Positions 10,213-19,365 of a DNA stretch of 64,000 nt are shown here, piece after piece. The position numbers and the translations under genes were made by a program. Source of the DNA: an uncultured Eggerthella sp. (lineage in GTDB: Bacteria > Actinomycetota > Coriobacteriia > Coriobacteriales > Eggerthellaceae); the NCBI GenBank assembly GCA_900546175.1, contig URBX01000002.1, positions 124,001 through 188,000 of the forward strand. Direction: 5' to 3'. The notes under the pieces were generated by a model. That model searched no databases. It was not told where the DNA came from and was given only the letters and a program-made list of their open reading frames with translations. The first letter of the stretch is position 1. Every line of letters starts with the position of its first letter.

Positions 10213-10284
10213 TTCAGGCCAAATTTCCCTTGGGCAAATAGCTCAGAGTAAATGCCCCTTGGGCAAATATCTCTTAATCGAATA
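10198..10284. repeat. Three 29-bp tandem units spanning a gene's 3' end
   Basis: Units start at 10198, 10227 and 10256. The second and third share 14 identical leading bases and about 20 of 29 overall. The first unit is the end of the DUF4176-protein gene and matches more weakly (about 16 of 29), but in register with the stop codon: TAA at 10210 corresponds to TAG at 10239. Confidence 0.5.
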
Positions 10285-10321
10285 ACCCTAAACCCCCTCT
10301 TACTCTATTCAGAAATAAGCC

Positions 10322-11131
10322 ATGAACGAAAAATATCAAAATCTCAAAGACATCATTGCAAACTATGAATCAGTTGCTGTTGCTTTCTCGGGTGGTGTTG
10401 ATTCAACCCTTCTGGCAAAGGCAGCAAAAGACGCTTTAGGAGATAAGGCAATTGCTGTTACGGTAGTCTCTCCTAGCATTCCTAAACGCGAATTAAGGGA
10501 AGCATCTGAGCTTGCCGAAGAAATTGGAATAACGCACCTTCTGGTAAAAGGAAACGAATTAGAAAACCCAGACTACGCAGAAAACAGTCCTAACCGCTGC
10601 TACATATGTAAAAGCATTGTTTTTGACAGTATTATTTCTGCAGCAAAAAATCTGGGTATTACCACTATTGCCGAAGGTTCGAACGTTGACGATGTAAGCG
10701 ATTATCGTCCAGGGCGCAAGGCCATACAGGAACTCAATATCAAAAGCCCCCTTCTTGAAGCAGGGCTTACCAAAGATGATATTCGCCAGATTTCCAAATG
10801 GTTACATCTACCAACCTGGAACAAACAATCATATGCATGTCTAGCCTCTCGCTTCCCTTATGGAAACCCTATAACGCAAGAAAAACTCACCATGGTTGAT
10901 AAGGCGGAACAATTCCTCTTAGACAAAGGATTTCATCAGGTAAGAGTGCGCATACATAACAACCTTGCGCGAATTGAAGTATCCCCTCATGAAATGGATA
11001 AACTCTATGAGCTTTCAAAGGATCTTTCCTTTGCTACCTTTTTCCACGAGATAGGCTTTAACTACATAACCCTTGATTTGGAAGGCTATCGAACCGGCTC
11101 GCTCAACGCAGATCTTATAGCCAGCCAGTAG
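10322..11131 (+). CDS. larE: LarE-type ATP-dependent sulfur transferase
   Basis: PP-loop protein that adenylylates and then thiolates the pyridinium precursor of the nickel-pincer cofactor of LarA. The PP-loop is AFSGGVDST at residues 21-29. A CxxC pair lies at Cys93 and Cys96 (RCYICK) and a third at Cys173 (ACLASRFPYG). The last corresponds to the sacrificial Cys of Lactobacillus LarE; the three-Cys pattern is that proposed for LarE forms that use a [4Fe-4S] cluster, so this copy may be catalytic rather than self-sacrificing. No larA, larB or larC is within the window. Length, 269 residues, is normal. The ribosome site before ATG 10322 is weak. Confidence 0.88.
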   Translation: MNEKYQNLKDIIANYESVAVAFSGGVDSTLLAKAAKDALGDKAIAVTVVSPSIPKRELREASELAEEIGITHLLVKGNELENPDYAENSPNRCYICKSIVFDSIISAAKNLGITTIAEGSNVDDVSDYRPGRKAIQELNIKSPLLEAGLTKDDIRQISKWLHLPTWNKQSYACLASRFPYGNPITQEKLTMVDKAEQFLLDKGFHQVRVRIHNNLARIEVSPHEMDKLYELSKDLSFATFFHEIGFNYITLDLEGYRTGSLNADLIASQ

Positions 11132-11352
11132 AAACTTGACCACCTTCAACACCTCAACTTTTTCATTACCCAAGCTTTGTTTCCAAAGCGAAAAAAAATT
11201 ACGCTTTTATCCGTGAACAAGGAGGTTATCAAACCCTCCCTCCTTTATAATGTTCAGTTAGGTTTATCACGTTGAGCTTTGGCTTTTGACCAGCTCTTCC
11301 AAAACCACTACAGAGACCTTTTATACATTTCGACAAGGAAATTGAGGTTCAT

Positions 11353-14300
11353 ATGGGTAAACGTACCGACATCCATAAAATCCTGATTATAGGCTCGGGC
11401 CCAATTATTATTGGCCAAGCATGCGAATTTGACTATTCAGGCACTCAAGCATGTAAAGCCCTTCGCAACTTAGGCTACGAGATTGTTCTTGTAAACAGCA
11501 ATCCTGCAACTATCATGACTGACACGGTTATGGCAGATGCAACCTACATTGAGCCTCTCAATGTTGACCGCATTGAAAAAATCATTGCAAAAGAACGCCC
11601 TGACGCACTCCTCCCAAACTTGGGTGGTCAGTCTGCGCTTAACCTTTCTGCAGAATTGGCAGCAAAAGGAATTCTTGATAAATACGACGTAAAAGTAATT
11701 GGTGTTCAGATTGATGCTATTGAGCGTGGTGAAGATCGCCAGGCATTCAAAGACACCATGGCAGAGCTTGGTATTGAAATGGCTCGCTCTGAAGTATCCC
11801 ACACCGTTGAAGAAGCAGTTGAGATTGCTTCCCGTTTGGGCTATCCATGCGTTCTTCGGCCTGCATATACCATGGGCGGCACTGGCGGCGGCTTGGTTTA
11901 CAACGTTGAAGAACTCAAAACAGTTGTTGCACGCGGTTTAGCTGCCTCTCCTGTAACTGAAGTTCTTGTAGAAGAAAGCGTTCTTGGCTGGGAAGAGCTC
12001 GAGTTTGAGGTAGTTCGTGACTCCAAAGGTCAAATGATTACCGTTTGCACTATCGAAAACATTGACCCAATGGGTGTTCACACCGGCGACTCTTTCTGCG
12101 CTGCTCCAATGCAGACCATTGCTCAGGAGACTATTGACCGCCTCCAGGAGAAGTCTTATCGCATTGTTGATAAGGTACAGGTAATTGGTGGCTGCAACGT
12201 TCAGTGGGCTCACGATCCAGTATCTGACCGAGACGTAATCATCGAAATCAACCCTCGCACTTCTCGCTCTTCAGCACTTGCCTCTAAAGCAACTGGTTTC
12301 CCAATTGCGTTAGTATCAGCAATGCTTGCTTCCGGGCTTACTCTTGATGAAATCCCTGATGGAAAGCATGGCACCCTTGATAAATACGTACCAGGTGGAG
12401 ATTACATTGTTCTTAAATTCGCACGCTGGGCATTCGAAAAGTTCAAGGGCGTTGAAGATAAGCTCGGCACTCAGATGCGTGCTGTTGGCGAAGTCATGTC
12501 TATTGGCAAAACTTACAAAGAGGCATTCCAGAAGGCTATTCGCTCACTTGAAAACGGTCGTTACGGCTTAGGTTTCGCAAAAGACTTCAACGAAAAGACA
12601 AAAGAAGAGCTTTTGAAGCTCCTTGCATTCCCTACCTCCGAGCGCCAGTTTGTTATGTACGAAGCATTGCGCAAGGGCGCAACTGTTGAAGAATTGAACG
12701 CGCTTACCAATATTAAGGTTCAATTCATCCAGGAAATGAAAGAACTGGTTGAAGAAGAAGAGCAGATCTTAGCCTTCGCTGCAGCTAATCCAGGAGCAAA
12801 GCTTTCTGATGATCTTCTCATTCAGGCAAAGAAAGATGGCTTCTCTGACCGCTACCTTGCACAGATCCTTAACCAGGACGAAGATGACCTGCGCAAACAG
12901 CGCCTTGATTTAGGCATCAAAGAGGCATGGGAAGGCGTTCACGTTTCAAGCACTGAAGACAGCGCTTACTACTACAGCACCTACAATGCAGAAGATACCT
13001 CAACTGCAACAAACAATAACAAGATTATGATTTTGGGCGGTGGTCCTAACCGCATTGGTCAAGGTATTGAGTTTGACTACTGCTCCGTTCATGCAGCGCT
13101 TACCTGCAAGAAGCTTGGTTTCGAGACCATTATTGTCAACTGCAATCCTGAAACCGTTTCAACCGACTATGACACTTCTGACAAGCTCTACTTCGAGCCA
13201 CTTACCGCTGAAGATGTTCTCTCAATTTACGAGAAAGAAAAGCCGCTGGGCGTTATTGCGCAGTTCGGCGGTCAGACTCCACTCAATTTGGCAAGTCAGC
13301 TTGAAAAAGCAGGCGTAAACATTTTAGGCACCAGCCCTGAAATCATCGACTTGGCAGAAGATCGTGACCGCTTTAGGGCAGTTATGGATGAATTGGGCAT
13401 TCCAATGCCTGAGGCTGGCATGGCTGTTACTGTTGATGAAGCGCTCGATACGGCTCATCGCATTGGTTACCCAGTAATGGTTCGCCCATCATACGTTTTG
13501 GGTGGCCGCGGCATGGAAGTTGTGTACGACGATGAAAACCTTCGCGCTTACATGGCAGCTGCAATTGGTGTAACTCCTGATAGGCCAATCCTTATTGACC
13601 GCTTCCTCAATCATGCTCTTGAATGCGAAGCTGACGCAATCTGTGACGGCGAACACGCATTTGTTCCTGCTGTTATGGAGCATATTGAGCTTGCAGGCAT
13701 TCATTCTGGTGACTCCGCTTGCATCCTTCCTTCGGTCAACATTGCCGAACAGCAGCTTGAAACCATCAAGGACTACACCCGCAAAATTGCCGAGAGTCTT
13801 CATGTTCGTGGCTTGATGAACATCCAGTACGCTATCGAAGGTGATACCGTGTTCGTATTGGAAGCTAACCCTCGTGCTTCTCGTACCGTTCCTTTAGTTT
13901 CTAAGGTTTGTGGAACTCAAATGGTTCCTTTGGCAACAGAAGTAATTACCATGCCTCTCACAGGTGCTCCATCTCCTGTCCCTGGTTTGAAGGCTGCTGA
14001 ATACAACCACTACGGCGTAAAAGAAGCAGTGCTTCCATTCAACATGTTCCCAGAGGTTGACCCTGTTCTTGGCCCTGAGATGCGCTCTACTGGCGAAGTA
14101 CTTGGCTTGGCTCGTAGCTTTGGTGAAGCATTCTTTAAGGCTCAAGAAGCAACTCAGACCGTTCTCCCAACTGGCGGTAAGGTATTGATGAGTATCTCCA
14201 ACCGCGACAAGGGTGATTTGATTGAGGTTGCCTCCGAATTCGTAAAAGCAGGAATGAGCATTTCCGCAACCTCTGGCACTGCTGCAATGCTTAAAGAAGC

Positions 14301-14583
14301 AGGTATTGATGCAGAAGTTGTTCTTAAGGCTCACGAAGGTCGTCCAAATCTCATTGACGACATCCTCAATTGCGAAGTTGACTTGGTAGTTAATACTCCA
14401 AGCTCAAGCCAGGAAAGCATTCATGATGACTCTTCAATTCGTAAAGCAGCAATTAAGGCTCATATCCCTTACATGACCACCATGGCAGCTGCTCTTGCAA
14501 CCGCAAAGGGCATTCAGGTTGCTCAATCAGTAACCGATCCTGAAATCTTCTCTTTGCAGGAAATTCATTCTGAGCTCCACTAA
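11353..14583 (+). CDS. carB: Carbamoyl-phosphate synthase, large subunit
   Basis: Makes carbamoyl phosphate from bicarbonate, ATP and glutamine-derived ammonia, feeding pyrimidines and arginine. The 1076-residue protein has the normal duplicated plan: first biotin-carboxylase-like/ATP-grasp half (GGTGGGLVYN), an oligomerisation region around 400-550, a second half starting NNKIMILGGGPNRIGQGIEFDY, and a C-terminal MGS-like regulatory domain from about 935. GAGG lies before ATG 11353. carA is not adjacent, which is unusual because the two are normally neighbours. A TATAAT at 11246-11251 may belong to a promoter, but no good -35 was found. Confidence 0.98.
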   Translation: MGKRTDIHKILIIGSGPIIIGQACEFDYSGTQACKALRNLGYEIVLVNSNPATIMTDTVMADATYIEPLNVDRIEKIIAKERPDALLPNLGGQSALNLSAELAAKGILDKYDVKVIGVQIDAIERGEDRQAFKDTMAELGIEMARSEVSHTVEEAVEIASRLGYPCVLRPAYTMGGTGGGLVYNVEELKTVVARGLAASPVTEVLVEESVLGWEELEFEVVRDSKGQMITVCTIENIDPMGVHTGDSFCAAPMQTIAQETIDRLQEKSYRIVDKVQVIGGCNVQWAHDPVSDRDVIIEINPRTSRSSALASKATGFPIALVSAMLASGLTLDEIPDGKHGTLDKYVPGGDYIVLKFARWAFEKFKGVEDKLGTQMRAVGEVMSIGKTYKEAFQKAIRSLENGRYGLGFAKDFNEKTKEELLKLLAFPTSERQFVMYEALRKGATVEELNALTNIKVQFIQEMKELVEEEEQILAFAAANPGAKLSDDLLIQAKKDGFSDRYLAQILNQDEDDLRKQRLDLGIKEAWEGVHVSSTEDSAYYYSTYNAEDTSTATNNNKIMILGGGPNRIGQGIEFDYCSVHAALTCKKLGFETIIVNCNPETVSTDYDTSDKLYFEPLTAEDVLSIYEKEKPLGVIAQFGGQTPLNLASQLEKAGVNILGTSPEIIDLAEDRDRFRAVMDELGIPMPEAGMAVTVDEALDTAHRIGYPVMVRPSYVLGGRGMEVVYDDENLRAYMAAAIGVTPDRPILIDRFLNHALECEADAICDGEHAFVPAVMEHIELAGIHSGDSACILPSVNIAEQQLETIKDYTRKIAESLHVRGLMNIQYAIEGDTVFVLEANPRASRTVPLVSKVCGTQMVPLATEVITMPLTGAPSPVPGLKAAEYNHYGVKEAVLPFNMFPEVDPVLGPEMRSTGEVLGLARSFGEAFFKAQEATQTVLPTGGKVLMSISNRDKGDLIEVASEFVKAGMSISATSGTAAMLKEAGIDAEVVLKAHEGRPNLIDDILNCEVDLVVNTPSSSQESIHDDSSIRKAAIKAHIPYMTTMAAALATAKGIQVAQSVTDPEIFSLQEIHSELH

Positions 14584-14606
14584 ACAGCGCTCAACATAAT
14601 TACTCC

Positions 14607-14640
14607 GATGCTCTTTCTTGTAATCAAGGAAGAGCATCTT
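14607..14640 (+). terminator. Probable terminator of carB
   Basis: A 14-bp stem with one G-T pair (14607-14620 with 14625-14638) and TAAT loop starting 24 bp after the carB stop. The following T tract is short. Confidence 0.65.
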
Positions 14641-14718
14641 GCTAAACGGGCCTTATTCGTAAAAAATAAAGATTAGCGGACAAATCTTACAGAAAATACT
14701 CTATAGAAAGAGACAATC

Positions 14719-15207
14719 ATGGATAAAGAGCTGGAAAAAGCATTTTTAGAATTCCAGAATACGGTATCCAACCTTCATCGTCTGCTTCCTCCTAAGCATT
14801 ATATTCCTGGAGGAATAACTCCTGCTGAATCCAAAATTATCATCCAAATTGCCCGCAACCTTGAGCAATTTGAAGAAGTGCGCCCTAGTGATATTGCTAC
14901 CTGCAGTCACATTACTAAAAGCGCTCTTTCTCAATCTTTAAAGTCTCTTGAACGCAAAGGGATTATCACCCGTTCAAAATCAAAAGAAGATTCAAGGGCT
15001 GTTGCGCTCCAGTTCACCGAAGAAGGTCAACGCATTGCTGATCAGGTAATGCAGCAGCGCAATGCCCACATGATAAAGCTGATTGAATATCTTGGCCTTG
15101 AAGAAGTGCAATCACTTAATCGCAGCGTGCAAAAGATTATTGCTTTCAATAAAAATGAAGGAATGGAGTTCGATCGCCCCGATCATTATGATTTCGGTGA
15201 ACCTTAG
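14719..15207 (+). CDS. MarR-family transcriptional regulator
   Basis: A 162-residue winged-helix regulator of the MarR family. The recognition helix region reads ATCSHITKSALSQSLKSLE, followed by the wing GIITRSKSKEDSRAV with the conserved DxR. Helices at both ends fit the dimerisation domain. It starts at ATG 14719 and ends 54 bp before an AroE-like gene on the same strand, so it probably controls that gene and itself; this is inference from spacing. The ligand is unknown. Confidence 0.88.
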   Translation: MDKELEKAFLEFQNTVSNLHRLLPPKHYIPGGITPAESKIIIQIARNLEQFEEVRPSDIATCSHITKSALSQSLKSLERKGIITRSKSKEDSRAVALQFTEEGQRIADQVMQQRNAHMIKLIEYLGLEEVQSLNRSVQKIIAFNKNEGMEFDRPDHYDFGEP

Positions 15208-15261
15208 CATTAAGGACAAACATCCATTTTCGTCCATCCATTTCTACAGAGGGGAAACACC

Positions 15262-16122
15262 ATGATAGATATCGAAACCCGCATGATTACGCTTCTTGGC
15301 ACACCACTTAGCCAATCCTTCGCTGCACGCATGATGAACAAAGCCTACGCAGAGGCCAACATCAACCTGTGTTATTTCTACAGCGAAGTTGATAACGAGC
15401 ATCTTTGCGAAGTGGTAAATGGCCTAAGATATCTTAGTTTTGCAGGATTTGCTGTTACCAAACCTAACAAAATTAAAGTCATGGAGTACCTGGATGAATA
15501 CGACCCGCTTTGCAAAAAGATGGGTTCCTGCAACACGGTAAAAATTACTCCCGACAACAAGCTTATTGGATACAACACAGACGGAGTAGGCTTCTATAAA
15601 ACCATAACTCTTGAAGCAGGAATCAACGTTGAAGAAAGCACCTTCTTCTTAATTGGCGCTGGTGGCGTTGGAAGAGCAATTGCCTCTATCTTGGCTTATC
15701 ACAACGCAAAAAAGATTTATCTCACTGACATTGTTCCAGAAATGAGCGAAGAACTCTTCCAAAGTATCGTTTCTAATTTTGGTGGAGCCATTGAGGTTGT
15801 TCCTTTTGGAGACTTCTCCCCTGTTGAAGAAGCAGACGTTATTGTAAATGGCACTGGCATTGGCATGGGTGAAACCATTGGTCAAACCCCTCTTCCAAAA
15901 GAGCACGTACTGCCCGGAAAGCTTTATTTTGACGCTTGCTACAATCCAGCTGAAACCCAATTCCTCATTAATGCAAAAGAAGCTGGCTGCCCAATTATTA
16001 ACGGCCTTTCAATGACGATGTACCAGGGAGCTGCACAAATAGAAATCTGGACTGGTAAAGAAGCGCCCGTTGAAATAATGCGCCAAGAATTGCTTGATAT
16101 TATGGCAGAGAAGGAAGCTTAG
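15262..16122 (+). CDS. Shikimate dehydrogenase-like oxidoreductase (AroE paralogue)
   Basis: A 286-residue NAD(P)-dependent enzyme of the shikimate/quinate dehydrogenase family. The catalytic Lys is at 70 (VTKPNK) and the Asp at 107 (NTDG); the Rossmann loop is GAGGVGRA. The substrate-binding motif that is S-x-S in AroE is here SQSFA (Ser19, Ala21), so the second carboxylate-binding Ser is missing. The canonical aroE of this organism lies at 52222-53085 with both Ser. This copy is therefore probably a paralogue with another substrate, such as quinate or an aminated analogue. It follows a MarR gene and is preceded by GAGGGG. Its stop overlaps the MATE gene by 4 nt. Confidence 0.82.
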   Translation: MIDIETRMITLLGTPLSQSFAARMMNKAYAEANINLCYFYSEVDNEHLCEVVNGLRYLSFAGFAVTKPNKIKVMEYLDEYDPLCKKMGSCNTVKITPDNKLIGYNTDGVGFYKTITLEAGINVEESTFFLIGAGGVGRAIASILAYHNAKKIYLTDIVPEMSEELFQSIVSNFGGAIEVVPFGDFSPVEEADVIVNGTGIGMGETIGQTPLPKEHVLPGKLYFDACYNPAETQFLINAKEAGCPIINGLSMTMYQGAAQIEIWTGKEAPVEIMRQELLDIMAEKEA

Positions 16123-16139
16123 TTAGCTTCCTTCTTTTT
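16109..16139 (+). terminator. Terminator embedded in two overlapping stop regions
   Basis: An 11-bp palindromic stem (16109-16119 with 16125-16135, TAGTT loop) is followed on the plus strand by TTTTTA. The stem consists of the last codons of both the AroE-like gene and the convergent MATE gene, which is why both proteins end around Lys-Glu-Ala. Confidence 0.8.
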
Positions 16140-17636
16140 ATACTGTCCTCCGACATACTTATCGGAAAGTTTACCCTGTTCAATCTTCTTTAAGCGAGTC
16201 AATTCATGAATCAGAAACATGCCCGCAATGAAGATTGACAAGAAGTCCGAAACAGGCCACGACGCAAACAGCGCATAAAGAGGATCAATATCCATAACCA
16301 AAGGCAAAACCTCAGGAATAATAAGCAAAGCAGGCATAAAGATAATCACTTGCCTGATTAGCGAAAGGAAGGTTGCCTTTACTGGCTGGCCTGTTGCCTG
16401 GAAATAGTTGGAAGAAATAATCTGGATTCCCACAAGAGGAATAAGCAACATCTGAACTTCAAGCGCAAAAAGTGCCAAAGCCATGAGGTCGTTCTCTACA
16501 CCAAAGGCGCCTACAATCTGGTATGGCCACAAACGAGTAATGCCCCAAACCACAAGGCCAATAATAACTCCATACAAAAGAGCGAAACCTAGAGCATGGC
16601 GTACTCGTTTCAGATTACCTGCACCATAGTTATAGCCCAAAAGCGGCTGAGCTGCTGCTGAAATACCTAGGATTGGCATAATTGCAATGCCAGCAATCTT
16701 ACCTACTACGCCAATTGCCGCAAGAGCATTTTCTGCACCAAAATCTGAAATATTGCCGAACTTTACCAACTGGTAGTTAATAATCAAGTTTGCAACACAA
16801 ATAGCAGTTTGGAGCAAGAAGCTTGCCAAGCCCAATTTGAGGATTTCAAGAACAAGAATTCGCTCGAGCTTGAGATATTTCTTCTGGAGCTTGATTGGGG
16901 TATTTGGCGTAAGAATGAAGTACCAAAGAACGGAAGCAAAGGAGGCAAGCCAACCTAAAATTGTGGCTAGCGCAGATCCTTCAACACCCCATCCGAACAC
17001 CATAACAAAAAGGTAGTTCAGAATAATACTTGCTACTGCACCAATTACCATGGTAAGAAGCGCGCGATTAGGAGCTCCTGCGGTACGGATAAAGTTGTTT
17101 ACGCCCATGCCAATAATTTGGAAGATTACTCCCACGCCAAGAATCCAGATATAGTTCCTTGTTAAATCATGAATTTCGCCAATAGTGCTTGAAACTGAAA
17201 GAAGAAGCTCCATGCAAGGGGGAATAGTTACAAACACCACAATGATGAGGGAAATAACAATGCCAAGGCTCACCGTGTTGCCTAAGGTCTTCTCTGCTCC
17301 GGCTTTATTACCCTGCCCAAGGCGAAGAGCAGCAAGCGCGTTGCCACCATTACCAATAAGCATAGCTAACGCCATAAACACAACCATAATAGGAAACGCT
17401 GCAGTGGTTACCGCAAGGCCAGTTGCGCCCATTGCCTGACCAAGAAAGATTGAAGAAATTACGTTGTAACAGCTATTGATAAGCATTCCTGCAATAGAAG
17501 GAATAGCAAATTCGAGCAAGAGTGTTGAAATAGGAGCAGTGCCCATTCGAGCAGTGCGCGAATCTTGTTTTTTCTCTTTATTCTGTGGTTTTTTGTCTGC
17601 TTGTACAGGTTGAATACTCTTCTTTTCTGCGGTCAT
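16119..17636 (-). CDS. MATE-family efflux transporter
   Basis: A 505-residue multidrug and toxin extrusion protein, MepA/NorM-like, presumably a cation-coupled exporter. About twelve membrane segments can be traced after a 30-residue charged N-terminal tail (rich in Lys and Gln). Typical motifs include IGNGGNALAALRLGQG in the first half and AAAQPLLGYNYGAGN in the second half. The 3' end overlaps the convergent AroE-like gene by 4 nt and shares its terminator stem. Substrate cannot be predicted from sequence. Confidence 0.92.
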   Translation of the reverse strand: MTAEKKSIQPVQADKKPQNKEKKQDSRTARMGTAPISTLLLEFAIPSIAGMLINSCYNVISSIFLGQAMGATGLAVTTAAFPIMVVFMALAMLIGNGGNALAALRLGQGNKAGAEKTLGNTVSLGIVISLIIVVFVTIPPCMELLLSVSSTIGEIHDLTRNYIWILGVGVIFQIIGMGVNNFIRTAGAPNRALLTMVIGAVASIILNYLFVMVFGWGVEGSALATILGWLASFASVLWYFILTPNTPIKLQKKYLKLERILVLEILKLGLASFLLQTAICVANLIINYQLVKFGNISDFGAENALAAIGVVGKIAGIAIMPILGISAAAQPLLGYNYGAGNLKRVRHALGFALLYGVIIGLVVWGITRLWPYQIVGAFGVENDLMALALFALEVQMLLIPLVGIQIISSNYFQATGQPVKATFLSLIRQVIIFMPALLIIPEVLPLVMDIDPLYALFASWPVSDFLSIFIAGMFLIHELTRLKKIEQGKLSDKYVGGQYKKKEAN

Positions 17637-17875
17637 AATCTCTCACATTGCATACTCCAATAAATTCACAATGTTTCATTATCTTACGAATAAAAAAGGT
17701 TTCAACTGATTATTTCATTATCGGCGCCTAAAGGACTAATAAACTGATTCACAGGAAAGAAAACAAAGGCTACGTAAGGAGAGGAGAGGAAAGAGCTACT
17801 AAAGCTTATTTGGGCACTTACACTTTACAGCCCAGCAATATCGTTTGCCAGCGTTGTAGGGTCTTGAAAGATAAC

Positions 17876-17928
17876 AAAAAAAGAAAGCTCGCAACCCTTT
17901 ACGTGTAAACGAAAGAATTACGAGCTTT
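17876..17928 (-). terminator. Terminator after the DJ-1/PfpI gene
   Basis: AAAGCTCG at 17884-17891 pairs with CGAGCTTT at 17921-17928, with a second inner hairpin, and the minus strand then has seven T (17876-17882). The rest of the 311-bp gap 17637-17947 shows nothing else that I can name. Confidence 0.75.
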
Positions 17929-17947
17929 TACAGTACAGAGAGCTAGC

Positions 17948-18526
17948 TTAGATTTCCCACTTAGCTCCCATAAGCTTTGCGAACTCAGCACAAATTGCAG
18001 TATTGCCCGGCCATGCAGGTGAAGTAACCAGGTTACGATCTACTACTGCCTCGTCAACTTCAACAGGAACATATTCTGCACCAGCCAAAGTAACGTCTGG
18101 ACCAACAGCTGGATAAGCAGTTGCCTTGTAGCCTTCAAGAACTCCTGCAGCGCAAAGAACCTGTGGGCCATGGCAAATTGCCGCTACTGGCTTTTCAGCA
18201 GCGAAGAATTCTTTAACAATCTCAATAACGCGAGGATTGAGTCGAATATACTCAGGTGCGCGACCACCAGTAATAAAGAGTCCTTCATATTCGGCGGTAT
18301 CAACCGCATCAAAATCGGCAGTGAGTGCAAATTTGTGACCGGTTAACTCAGTGTAAGTCTGCTCACCTAAGAAGTCATGAACAGCGGTTGCTACAACGTC
18401 GCCTGCCTTTTTGTCAGGGCATACGGCATCAACCTGGTAACCAAGCATGGAAAGTGCCTGGAAAGGAACCATGGTCTCGTAGTCCTCGGTGAAATCACCA
18501 CAGAGTAAAAGTACTTTTTTAGTCAT
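17948..18526 (-). CDS. DJ-1/PfpI family protein
   Basis: A 192-residue protein of the DJ-1/ThiJ/PfpI superfamily, which includes protein and nucleotide deglycases, chaperones and peptidase-like members. The nucleophile elbow [10 protein letters not shown] carries the reactive Cys, and the preceding [12 protein letters not shown] strand supplies the conserved partner region. I start at ATG 18526 because GGAGGA lies directly upstream; a longer frame adds nine residues that include the ribosome site. Single gene with its own terminator. Function in stress or repair is a family-level expectation only. Confidence 0.88.
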   Translation of the reverse strand: MTKKVLLLCGDFTEDYETMVPFQALSMLGYQVDAVCPDKKAGDVVATAVHDFLGEQTYTELTGHKFALTADFDAVDTAEYEGLFITGGRAPEYIRLNPRVIEIVKEFFAAEKPVAAICHGPQVLCAAGVLEGYKATAYPAVGPDVTLAGAEYVPVEVDEAVVDRNLVTSPAWPGNTAICAEFAKLMGAKWEI

Positions 18527-18860
18527 TCGACTTCCTCCTTCTACGCTCAGCATATGTTTGGCTAACCCTCAATTGGGCTACTCCTAGCGTTATTTGCAAT
18601 AGTAACTCAATATGAACAGGTTCACGCGAAAAACAAATATGAGGCTTCGGTTTTTTATTTTAGGTCTGCCTACATGATGGCGAGGCTATTTTCGATTACG
18701 TCTGTACAGGATCGGGAGTTTTATCTATGCCAGCACAAGGCAAGGTTTTTCATTCTGTCAAACAAGCAATTCAGAGCCTTCTATTTTTGATACCTCATTG
18801 AAAAACCGTTTAGGATAAAGCTTCCACCGATTAAGAGTCTTGAAGCGCTTACTGGCAAAT

Positions 18861-18889
18861 TTGTTCTGCTATTCATGCTAATCTATAGT
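18861..18889 (+). promoter_or_regulatory. Candidate sigma-A type promoter for the 81-residue gene
   Basis: TTGTTC at 18861-18866 and TATAGT at 18884-18889 are separated by 17 bp. A second TATAGT at 18929-18934 lies in a repeated ATCTATAGT context. The rest of the 435-bp gap 18527-18961 shows nothing recognisable. Confidence 0.45.
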
Positions 18890-18961
18890 ACATAATTAAT
18901 TGGTTCTTTGTTTTTTATAGTTTTCATCTATAGTTTATGGTATTAGGGGGATGATTACCCA

Positions 18962-19207
18962 ATGAAACTCATGTACACCGACGAATGGAACTATGTAGTT
19001 GATCTTGAAGGTAACTCTGACGCGGGTATTCGCTATTTTATTGGTAGCCCAAAGCGCGGTCGCCTTTCTGGAAATGTTGACGAATTTGTTCAGACTTTCA
19101 GCCTGGAATACGTTGGCGATCAGAACAGAGAAATTCCTGCTGAGATCCTTCACGGTATTGAGGTTGCCAAAGAAGACCCTGAGAAAGTTTTCAACGGCTT
19201 GATTTAA
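18962..19207 (+). CDS. 81-residue conserved-looking orphan protein
   Basis: A small, acidic, soluble protein with no family that I recognise. The start is well supported by AGGGGG six to ten bases upstream of ATG 18962, a candidate promoter about 70 bp upstream, and a strong terminator 62 bp downstream, so it forms a complete stand-alone transcription unit. There are no Cys residues and no membrane segment. The N-terminal half looks like beta strands (YVVDLEG, IRYFIGS) and the C-terminal half like helix. Neighbours (DJ-1 protein, chorismate mutase) give no functional hint. Confidence 0.75.
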   Translation: MKLMYTDEWNYVVDLEGNSDAGIRYFIGSPKRGRLSGNVDEFVQTFSLEYVGDQNREIPAEILHGIEVAKEDPEKVFNGLI

Positions 19208-19268
19208 GCATCATGCAAATAGTATTGGAAACTTATTAATACCTCTCAAAATCTTATTCCCAAACCGC

Positions 19269-19299
19269 AAAAGAGCCAGAATTCCTTGGCTCTTTTTTT
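19269..19299 (+). terminator. Strong terminator of the 81-residue gene
   Basis: A 10-bp stem (19269-19278 with 19287-19296) followed by a run of seven T. Confidence 0.9.
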
Positions 19300-19365
19300 C
19301 GTATACTTACCATAAAGCTAATTTACGTATCTAACTTTTGAGCATCCCTTAAGAGAAGAGTTGTT

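Noticed and set aside
11246..11251. TATAAT as the carB promoter -10
   Set aside because: No acceptable -35 at 16-18 bp and the box is part of an AAGGAGG/CCTCCTT inverted repeat; left unassigned.
13894..14334. 146-codon frame antisense to carB
   Set aside because: Lies wholly within conserved carB coding sequence and has no independent features.
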